Shown here piece by piece: positions 1 through 5,290 of a stretch of 5,290 nt of DNA; the first letter of the stretch is position 1; each line of letters opens with the position of its first letter. The position numbers and the translations under genes were made by a program. The stretch lies in assembly GCA_910588325.1 (NCBI GenBank), contig CAJUPP010000073.1, positions 11,858 to 17,147 on the forward strand. Direction: 5' to 3'. This stretch comes from an uncultured Hungatella sp. GTDB taxonomy: Bacteria > Bacillota > Clostridia > Lachnospirales > Lachnospiraceae. The notes under the pieces are model-generated. The model was not told where the DNA came from, did not search any database, and was given only the letters and a program-made list of their open reading frames with translations.

Positions 1-1434
1 ATTACAGTGCAGCCGTCCACATCCCTCTATGCGGAAGTTTTTGCCACGTCGGAAAAATGCGGGCCGGGAAAAGACGGATGGCTGAATGAAGTGGCAGAGA
101 AATTTAATAAGGCGGGATATGAACTGGACGGGCAGCCGGTATCGGTTATGATCCGCAATGTGGCCTCCGGTCTTGGCATGGATTATATAAGCAGCGGCAA
201 ATATATTCCTGACGGCTACAGCCCATCTAATGATTTCTGGGGCAAGATGTTGTTGGCTGACGGGGTGGAGATGGAGGTGATCTGTGACAGGCTGGTGGGA
301 AATACGGCGGGAATCCTCCTGTCAAAAGACACGCAGAAAAAATTGGTGGAAAAATATGGTTCCATCAATTTAAAGACCATTGTGGATGCCACTGCAGGCG
401 GTGAGTTTGCCATGGGATACACCAATCCTTATGCGTCTGCCACAGGACTTAATTTTCTCATATCCACCCTTCAGACCTATAATCCGAAGGATCCTTTAAG
501 CGATGAGGCCGTGAAGGGATTTCAGACCTTTCAGGCCAATGTTCCCTTTGTGGCATATACCACTCTGCAGATGAGGGATGCGGCGGAGACAGGGACGCTG
601 GACGGCTTCGTTATGGAGTATCAGACATATATCAACAATTCGGAGCTGGCAAGAAAATATGAATTCACGCCATTTGGCTTTTTGCACACCAACCCCCTCT
701 ATACGGTTCAGAATGTACCTGCACAGAAAAAGGAGATTCTTAAAATGTTTGAAGAATTTGCCCTGACAGAGGAGAATCAGAAGCTGGCGGAGGAATACGG
801 GTTTAATGTGGATTTGAATTATACGGTGGAGCAGAGTGAGGTTGACGGAAATACCCTGTTAAACGCCCAGGAGCTGTGGAAGAAGGAGAAGGACAGCGGA
901 AAGCCGATTCTGGCTGTGTTTGTAGCAGACGTATCCGGTTCCATGGATGGGGAACCTTTAAATTCTTTGAAGACATCCCTGATCAACGGGATGCAGTATA
1001 TCAATACCACCAATTATGTAGGGCTGGTATCCTACTCGGACGAGGTGGTAATCAATGTACCAGTAGGGCAGTTTAATCTGAATCAGCAGTCTTCTTTTAA
1101 GGGAGCTGTGGAAAGTTTAAGCGCCGCCGGCGGAACGGCCACCTTTGACGGGATTATTGTGGCTGCTGATATGCTGATAAAAGCCAGGGAGGAGTATCCG
1201 GATGCGAAGCTGATGATGTTTGTACTGTCAGACGGGGAGACCAACCGGGGGTATTCCTTAAAGGATATTGAAGAGCCCCTTGATGCCTTAAATATTCCCA
1301 TCTATACCATTGGATACAATGCAGATATTCCGGCGCTGGAAAGTATTTCCGCCATCAATGAGGCGGCAAGCATCAATGCGGATTCAGATGATGTGGTTTA
1401 TAAACTGAGAAACCTGTTTAATTCCAGCCTGTAG
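1..1434 (+). CDS. Substrate-binding-protein / VWA-domain fusion protein (5' end missing)
   Basis: The frame is open from the first base and ends at TAG 1432-1434, giving 477 visible residues. The GTG at 7 is not taken as the start, because the text before it is in frame and the protein already looks like the mature part of a binding protein; a signal or lipoprotein peptide would lie upstream. Residues about 1-290 (numbered from base 1) resemble a type 2 periplasmic-binding-protein fold: an SBP-like opening, a TNPYASATGLNFL segment at 141-153 like the ligand loop of anion-binding ABC receptors, and a DGFVMEYQTYI stretch near 200. Residues about 300-477 form a VWA domain with a complete metal-ion-dependent adhesion site: D310-x-S312-x-S314, T379 in GGTATFDG, and D411 in LSDGE. 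No membrane segment is visible at the C-terminus. The protein is probably extracytoplasmic, binding a ligand or partner through the metal site. The ligand is unknown. The adjacent telA gene suggests a shared envelope-stress role (inference). Confidence 0.85.
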   Translation: MTVQPSTSLYAEVFATSEKCGPGKDGWLNEVAEKFNKAGYELDGQPVSVMIRNVASGLGMDYISSGKYIPDGYSPSNDFWGKMLLADGVEMEVICDRLVGNTAGILLSKDTQKKLVEKYGSINLKTIVDATAGGEFAMGYTNPYASATGLNFLISTLQTYNPKDPLSDEAVKGFQTFQANVPFVAYTTLQMRDAAETGTLDGFVMEYQTYINNSELARKYEFTPFGFLHTNPLYTVQNVPAQKKEILKMFEEFALTEENQKLAEEYGFNVDLNYTVEQSEVDGNTLLNAQELWKKEKDSGKPILAVFVADVSGSMDGEPLNSLKTSLINGMQYINTTNYVGLVSYSDEVVINVPVGQFNLNQQSSFKGAVESLSAAGGTATFDGIIVAADMLIKAREEYPDAKLMMFVLSDGETNRGYSLKDIEEPLDALNIPIYTIGYNADIPALESISAINEAASINADSDDVVYKLRNLFNSSL

Positions 1435-1471
1435 GGTGAGAAGGGAGCAGGGAACGCGGTGCGTGTTGATT

Positions 1472-1476
1472 CAAAA
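1472..1476. repeat. Left copy of CAAAA direct repeat flanking the hairpin
   Basis: CAAAA directly abuts the outer end of the left arm, and the same five bases directly follow the right arm at 1640-1644. The arrangement is what a 5-base target-site duplication around an inserted element would look like. The sequence is short and A-rich, so chance is a real alternative. Confidence 0.35.
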
Positions 1477-1639
1477 GAGCACTCTCGGAAACTCTTTGTG
1501 CCCAGATTTGTGAGATGATTTTTTGTAAGAAGTGCACAAATTTATGAGGCGTACGTGGAACGTACGTTGATTAAATTTGGGCGCTTCTGGCGGAAAATCA
1601 GCCGCAAAGATGGGTGCAAGGGGGTTTCCGAGAGTGCTC
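1477..1639 (+). repeat. 163-base long imperfect inverted repeat, probable structured RNA or MITE-like element
   Basis: Two 80-base arms (1477-1556 and 1560-1639) fold around a GGA triloop (1557-1559). The outer 16 bases are perfectly complementary (1477-1492 with 1624-1639), and so are the inner 7 next to the loop (1550-1556 with 1560-1566). Pairing by hand gives about 70 base pairs, of which about 11 are G-U in the + strand RNA. Examples are 1493-1623, 1495-1621, 1499-1616, 1500-1615, 1511-1604, 1523-1593, 1524-1592, 1526-1590 and 1533-1583. The rest are small internal loops, including two tandem G-A/A-G mismatches (1505-1506 with 1609-1610; 1546-1547 with 1569-1570) and one bulged G at 1620. 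No U-tract follows, so it is not a standard intrinsic terminator. It lies between two probably co-transcribed genes and ends just before the telA ribosome-binding site. It may be a dispersed intergenic repeat; I cannot name a known family. Confidence 0.8.
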
Positions 1640-1644
1640 CAAAA
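1640..1644. repeat. Right copy of CAAAA direct repeat flanking the hairpin
   Basis: Partner of the copy at 1472-1476, directly adjacent to the last paired base of the inverted repeat. It sits in an A-rich run (1641-1645) leading into the telA ribosome-binding site, which makes an accidental match easier. Confidence 0.35.
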
Positions 1645-1649
1645 ATAAT

Positions 1650-1655
1650 AGGAGG
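1650..1655 (+). promoter_or_regulatory. Strong Shine-Dalgarno sequence of telA
   Basis: A perfect AGGAGG (continuing as TGA) lies 8 bases before the ATG at 1664. It decides the start: the in-frame GTG at 1655 overlaps this motif and would have no ribosome-binding site of its own. The foot of the 163-base hairpin ends at 1639, only 10 bases upstream, so a folded RNA would sit next to the site where the ribosome loads. Confidence 0.9.
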
Positions 1656-1663
1656 TGAATCAT

Positions 1664-2818
1664 ATGGCATTTACATTGGATATTCCAAAAAAGGAAGAGA
1701 TTAAGAAAGCGGTGGAACAGGAAACAAAGGTGGATTCGGAGACCAGCCTTGTGATTTCCGATGTTTCCAAGGAGAAGGGGGATGAAATTCTCCGTGCAGA
1801 TATCGACAATTTTGAGGACAGGAAAGAGCTGACAAAAGCCATTGAAGAATTCGGAGCCGATGTGGTGAAGAAATCCTCTGACAGAAATGCTCTGATGAAA
1901 ACCAGAATCGGAGATTTGTCCAGGGCAGGAGGCGAGAGCGGAGCTGTGGCCAAGGGATTGGAGGAGCTTTCCAGACAGATGGAGGATCTGGATCCGTCAG
2001 GGATTGACTTTGTCAAGAGAGGGCCTTTGGGGAAGGTGTTCAATCCGGTGAGAGCGTATTTTAATAAGTACAAAACGGCCGATTCCGCCATCGCGGAGAT
2101 TGTGGAGTCTCTGGAGAAGGGAGCCAGGGTTTTAAGGGATGACAATACCACACTGGAGCTGGAGCAGGCTTCTATGAGAGAGCTTACAAAGGAACTGAAC
2201 CAGAAGATTGTCCTGGGAGAAGAGCTGGATGCTTATCTGACAGAGCAAATAAACCGTCAGAGAGCTTTAAACGGAGGTTCGGAGAAGGTAAAGTTTGTGG
2301 AGGAGGAGATTTTATTTCCTTTAAGACAGAGGATGATTGACTTTCATCAAATGCTGGCAGTGAACCAAAACGGGATCATTGCCATGGAGGTAATCCGAAA
2401 AAATAATTATGAACTGATTCGCTCTGTAAACCGTGCCAGGACCGTAACCATTGCGGCGCTTGATGTGGCGGTTACCGTGGCCGGAGCCCTGTATAATCAG
2501 AAGATTGTTCTGGAGAAGGTAAAGGTTCTGAATCAGACCACCAACAGTATGATTGAAGCTACATCCAGAATGCTGAATACTCAGGGAGCGGAGATTCAAA
2601 AACAGGCCATGGATTCCAATATTGATGTGGAGACGCTGAAAAATGCGTTTAAGGAGACTCTGGAGGCGCTGGATTCTATTAATCAGTATAAGCAGAAAGC
2701 GCTTCCGCAGATGAAGGAAACCATTGCCGAGTTCAGGCAGCTGGCCGATGCGGGGGAACATGTTATCCGGAATATGGAGGAATCTGAGATCATGAGAAGA
2801 GAGAACGTTTTGCCATAA
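1664..2818 (+). CDS. telA: TelA/KlaA-family toxic anion resistance protein
   Basis: A complete 384-residue protein from ATG 1664 to TAA 2816-2818, close to the usual size of the TelA family (PF05816). Family hallmarks are a charged N-terminal region (about 1-60) and a central segment at about 113-170 containing FVKRGPLGKVFNPVRAYFNK followed by a YKTADSAIAEIVESLEKG-type helix and a DDNTTLE turn. The rest is a long helical, coiled-coil-prone part containing QRMIDFHQMLAVNQNG and an ARTVTIAALDVAVTVAGALYNQK stretch. No signal peptide or clear membrane segment is seen, so it is probably cytoplasmic or peripherally membrane-associated. Relatives (KlaA of plasmid RK2, YceH of Bacillus, TelA of Listeria) are linked by genetics to tellurite tolerance or to tolerance of cell-envelope antibiotics; the biochemical activity is unknown. 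The upstream SBP-VWA gene is a plausible operon partner, 229 bases away with the hairpin element between them. The family call is firm; the role in this organism is inferred. Confidence 0.93.
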   Translation: MAFTLDIPKKEEIKKAVEQETKVDSETSLVISDVSKEKGDEILRADIDNFEDRKELTKAIEEFGADVVKKSSDRNALMKTRIGDLSRAGGESGAVAKGLEELSRQMEDLDPSGIDFVKRGPLGKVFNPVRAYFNKYKTADSAIAEIVESLEKGARVLRDDNTTLELEQASMRELTKELNQKIVLGEELDAYLTEQINRQRALNGGSEKVKFVEEEILFPLRQRMIDFHQMLAVNQNGIIAMEVIRKNNYELIRSVNRARTVTIAALDVAVTVAGALYNQKIVLEKVKVLNQTTNSMIEATSRMLNTQGAEIQKQAMDSNIDVETLKNAFKETLEALDSINQYKQKALPQMKETIAEFRQLADAGEHVIRNMEESEIMRRENVLP

Positions 2819-2965
2819 ACGGCGCTGCGCTTTGTGCAAACATGGTGAGGCATTTTCAAAAAATTTTCATAATATTGCCAAAAATAACCCTGTAAATCTG
2901 TAGGAAAATAGATTAAACTAGTTCTATAGCTATACAAAGTGTACGGCAACAGTCTCCATAAGTCT

Positions 2966-3013
2966 GATTGCGAAAGACGGGAACGAGATTGAGACAGACA
3001 AAAGATGAGATTG
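2966..3013. repeat. Three GATTG direct repeats at two-helical-turn spacing
   Basis: GATTG occurs at 2966-2970, 2987-2991 and 3009-3013, that is 21 and 22 bases apart. The last two copies extend to GAGATTG (2985-2991, 3007-3013), and the first and third share GATTGCG. Direct half-sites about 21 bases apart are typical of AraC-type and some response-regulator operators, so these could be an operator for the GH2 gene. The core is short, and chance cannot be excluded. Confidence 0.25.
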
Positions 3014-3035
3014 CGGCAGTGCGCCAAATCAAAAA

Positions 3036-3042
3036 AGGAAGG
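3036..3042 (+). promoter_or_regulatory. Ribosome-binding site of the GH2 gene
   Basis: A purine-rich AGGAAGG lies 10 bases before ATG 3053, an imperfect Shine-Dalgarno match at slightly long spacing. It supports 3053 as the start, together with the fact that the protein then begins with the short lead-in and NKGWKF segment usual for GH2 enzymes. Confidence 0.65.
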
Positions 3043-3052
3043 AAAAACTGCT

Positions 3053-5290
3053 ATGCGTAATGTTATCGGTCTTAACAAGGGATGGAAATTTATCCGGGAG
3101 GATGCGGGACTGCCGTCAAAGCTGCCTGAGGACTGGGAAAGTGTAGATTTGCCTCACAGCTGGAATGCTGTTGACGGCCAGGACGGAAACGGCAGCTACT
3201 ACCGGGGCCAGTGCTGGTATGTCAAAGAATTTGTTGCTCCAAGACAGCCTCTTTTGGGAGGAAAAGTGTATGTGGAGTTTCCTGCTGCCGGTCAGCAGGC
3301 CAGAGTATATGTTAACGGCAAGGAGGCGATTTATCATGAAGGCGGTTACTCCGCATTTCGGGCGGATATTACCGACTTGTGCGCGGAGGATGGAGCCAAT
3401 CTTCTGGCTGTAGCCTGCAGCAATGAGAAGAATGACAGGGTTTATCCCCAGTCCGCGGATTTTACATTTTACGGCGGTTTATATAGGGGCGTAAACCTTA
3501 TCAGTGTGCCGGCGGTTCATTTTGATTTGGATTACTACGGCGGCTCTGGTTTAAAGGTTACGCCGGTACCCTCCGGTGACGGTGCGGTCTTTGAGCTGGA
3601 AAGCTGGGTTACGGGCGGAGACGAGAATTTTACGGTTATGTATGCCATTTTGGATAAGGAAGGCAGGGAGGCGGCTTCGGTGGTCCGTCCTGCGGACAGC
3701 ACCAAGGCAGTTGTGTCCCTGGAGGATGCCCATCGCTGGAATATTGATGACCCCTATCTGTACACGGTTGTTGCCACACTGTTGCGCCGGAATGAGATTT
3801 ACGACCAGGTGTCTGCACGGGTAGGTGTTAGGGAGTTTTCCTGTGACCCCCAGAAGGGCTTTATCATCAACGGCGTGGAGACTCCCTTAAGAGGCGTCAG
3901 CCGCCATCAGGACCAGCTGTACAAGGGGAATGCCCTGACCCGTGAAGACCATTATATGGATGCAGAGCTTATTAAGGAGTTGGGAGCCAATACCATCCGT
4001 CTGGCCCATTATCAGCATTCCCAGGATTTTTACGATGCCTGCGATGAGCTGGGCTTTATCATCTGGGCGGAGATTCCCTTTATCAGCGTGATGGAGAAGA
4101 ATCCGGCTGCCCATGAAAACTGCATCAGCCAGCTGAGAGAGCTGATTACTCAGAACTATAACCATCCGTCTATCTGCTTCTGGGGCATTTCCAATGAGAT
4201 CCTTATCGGCGGTATCTCGGAGCAGCTGGTGGAGAATCATAAGGAGCTGAACGCTCTGGCCAAGAAACTGGATCCAACCAGATTGACCACCATCGCCCAT
4301 GTTTCCATGACGCCTGTCCAGAGTCCCATGCACAAGATTACCGATGTGGAGAGCTACAACCATTACTTTGGCTGGTACGGCGGAAAGATGGAGGATAACG
4401 GCCCGTGGTTTGACAATTTCCATAAGGAGCATCCGGATATCTGCCTGGGATTATCGGAGTACGGCTGTGAGGGTGTTATTTCCTTCCACGGCCCTAATCC
4501 TGCCTGCAAGGATTACAGTGAGGAGTATCAGGCCCTCTATCATGAGCATCTGGCAAAGGTTCTGGATGAGCGGCCCTGGATGTGGTCCAGCCATGTGTGG
4601 AACATGTTTGATTTCGGCTGTGCTGCCCGGGATGAAGGCGGTGTGGCAGGGCGGAACAACAAGGGACTGATGACCATAGACCGGAAGATTAAGAAGGACA
4701 GCTATTATATTTATCATGCCTACTGGTCCCAAAATCCTATGATTCATGTGTGCGGCCGCCGGTATGCCCAGCGCGCCGGAGAGACTACGCAGATCCGCGT
4801 CTACTCCAACCAGCCTGAAGTAGAGCTTCTGCTAAACGGCAGGAGCGTGGAGAAGAAGACCGGAGATAAGGTGTTTGTGTTTACCGTGGCTCTGGAGGAA
4901 GGATTTAATACAGTTACTGCCAAAGCAGGAGGCTTAAAGGATACTATCGTCCTGGAGAAGGTGGACAAGGAGCCTGGCATCTATGTTCTCCCGGAGGTTA
5001 CGGAGCGCGCCGAGGGTGTAGCCAACTGGTTTAAGCTGGCAGGGGACCTGGATCTGAAGGCTCCCATGGAGTTCCCGGAAGGGTTCTACAATATTAAGGA
5101 CTCCATGGAGGTGCTGTTTACTTCAGAAGAAGCAGGGAATATTGTGAGTGAGGCCGTGAAGCTGGCTACCAACTTTGACGTAAAACCTGGCACCGGAATG
5201 TGGGATATGTTAAAGAGCATGACGCCGGAGAGCATGGTAGCCATGGCGGGAAGCATGGTTCCTGACGGTTTTCTGGAGAGTATTAACGCC
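3053..5290 (+). CDS. Glycoside hydrolase family 2, beta-galactosidase-type (3' end open)
   Basis: The frame runs 746 codons from ATG 3053 to the window edge without a stop. Domains in order: jelly-roll sugar-binding domain (about 1-160; LPHSWNAVDGQDG, and D136-FTFYGG-LYR), Ig-like domain (about 165-270), TIM barrel (about 275-560), and a beta-sandwich resembling DUF4982 (about 580-640; SNQPEVELLLNGRSV). A tail of about 100 residues follows. Barrel motifs include R280-GVSRHQD, N313-TIRLAHYQHSQDFYDACDELG, the acid/base E382 in WGISNE, N436-HYFGWY, and the nucleophile E469 in LSEYG; both catalytic glutamates are present. It would hydrolyse terminal beta-glycosides with retention of configuration. 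There is no signal peptide, so it is cytoplasmic and acts on imported substrate. Galactose is the most likely sugar, but N535-N-K537-G matches the N-x-K position of beta-glucuronidases, so specificity is uncertain. Relatives suggest few residues are missing at the end. Confidence 0.92.
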   Translation, partial: MRNVIGLNKGWKFIREDAGLPSKLPEDWESVDLPHSWNAVDGQDGNGSYYRGQCWYVKEFVAPRQPLLGGKVYVEFPAAGQQARVYVNGKEAIYHEGGYSAFRADITDLCAEDGANLLAVACSNEKNDRVYPQSADFTFYGGLYRGVNLISVPAVHFDLDYYGGSGLKVTPVPSGDGAVFELESWVTGGDENFTVMYAILDKEGREAASVVRPADSTKAVVSLEDAHRWNIDDPYLYTVVATLLRRNEIYDQVSARVGVREFSCDPQKGFIINGVETPLRGVSRHQDQLYKGNALTREDHYMDAELIKELGANTIRLAHYQHSQDFYDACDELGFIIWAEIPFISVMEKNPAAHENCISQLRELITQNYNHPSICFWGISNEILIGGISEQLVENHKELNALAKKLDPTRLTTIAHVSMTPVQSPMHKITDVESYNHYFGWYGGKMEDNGPWFDNFHKEHPDICLGLSEYGCEGVISFHGPNPACKDYSEEYQALYHEHLAKVLDERPWMWSSHVWNMFDFGCAARDEGGVAGRNNKGLMTIDRKIKKDSYYIYHAYWSQNPMIHVCGRRYAQRAGETTQIRVYSNQPEVELLLNGRSVEKKTGDKVFVFTVALEEGFNTVTAKAGGLKDTIVLEKVDKEPGIYVLPEVTERAEGVANWFKLAGDLDLKAPMEFPEGFYNIKDSMEVLFTSEEAGNIVSEAVKLATNFDVKPGTGMWDMLKSMTPESMVAMAGSMVPDGFLESINA

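Larger units (their letters stand above)
2819..3052. other. Intergenic region between telA and the GH2 gene
   Basis: This 234-base stretch has no supported gene. The first half is AT-rich, with ATTTTCA repeated 11 bases apart (2852-2858, 2863-2869) and a 10-base palindrome TATAGCTATA at 2925-2934. A TTGCCA at 2875-2880 and TATACA at 2931-2936 look promoter-like singly but do not form a -35/-10 pair at normal spacing. No GC-rich hairpin with a U-run follows telA. The spacing and change of function suggest the GH2 gene has its own promoter here, but I cannot place it. Confidence 0.5.

Noticed and set aside
7..9. GTG at base 7 as the start of the SBP-VWA protein
   Set aside because: The frame is open before it, no ribosome-binding site can be seen, and the protein lacks the secretion signal its fold calls for; the gene is simply cut by the window edge.
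1477..1645. The hairpin as an intrinsic transcription terminator of the SBP-VWA gene
   Set aside because: It is far longer than a terminator stem and is followed by an A-rich stretch and a ribosome-binding site rather than a run of T.
1655..1657. GTG start three codons before the telA ATG
   Set aside because: It overlaps the AGGAGG motif that serves the ATG at 1664, and has no suitably placed ribosome-binding site of its own.
1660..2839. Long minus-strand reading frames opposite telA (1660-2151 and 2321-2839)
   Set aside because: They lie opposite a clearly recognised protein gene, have no family resemblance in their translation (runs of Ser/Leu/Ile typical of antisense frames), and no ribosome-binding site was seen.
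2819..2840. Short inverted repeats after telA (GCGC/GCGC and TTTG/CAAA) as a terminator
   Set aside because: The stems are only four bases, have little or no loop, and no T-run follows.
2875..2936. TTGCCA and TATACA as a sigma-A promoter for the GH2 gene
   Set aside because: The two boxes are about 50 bases apart, and neither has a plausible partner at 16-18 bases.
3887..4432. 181-residue minus-strand reading frame opposite the GH2 barrel
   Set aside because: It is a shadow of the conserved catalytic barrel in another frame; the + strand translation carries both catalytic glutamates and all the family motifs.

Overview
The window reads as chromosomal DNA of a gut-type anaerobic Firmicute, most likely a Lachnospiraceae member (Clostridium clostridioforme / Enterocloster-like). 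This assignment is inferred from the style of the proteins, a strong AGGAGG ribosome-binding site, moderate base composition and a cytoplasmic glycoside hydrolase family 2 enzyme. It does not come from a marker gene. All three genes are on the + strand.

Layout: (1) Positions 1-1434 hold the 3' part of a gene for a fusion of an ABC-type periplasmic-binding-protein fold with a C-terminal von Willebrand factor A (VWA) domain; its 5' end lies outside the window. (2) Positions 1435-1663 are non-coding. Most of this stretch is a nearly uninterrupted 163-base inverted repeat (1477-1639), closed by a 3-base loop and ending 10 bases before the Shine-Dalgarno sequence of the next gene. (3) Positions 1664-2818 encode a complete TelA/KlaA-family 'toxic anion resistance' protein of 384 residues. 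(4) Positions 2819-3052 are a 234-base intergenic stretch, AT-rich in its first half, with no convincing promoter or terminator. (5) Positions 3053-5290 encode a GH2 beta-galactosidase-type enzyme of which 746 residues are visible; the reading frame is still open at the window edge.

How they fit together: the binding-protein/VWA gene and telA plausibly form one functional unit. Proteins of these two kinds tend to be neighbours in Firmicutes, and together they suggest an envelope-associated stress module of unknown mechanism. The GH2 gene looks like a separate carbohydrate-utilisation gene: it has no signal peptide and would act on imported oligosaccharides or glycosides.

The most notable item is the 163-base hairpin. 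Where its two arms differ, most differences become G-U pairs in the + strand RNA and would be unpaired A-C in the opposite strand. That points to selection for a folded + strand transcript rather than a simple DNA palindrome. The element also has perfect 16-base ends and a 5-base direct repeat (CAAAA) on either side, so it may be a mobile, MITE-like dispersed repeat.
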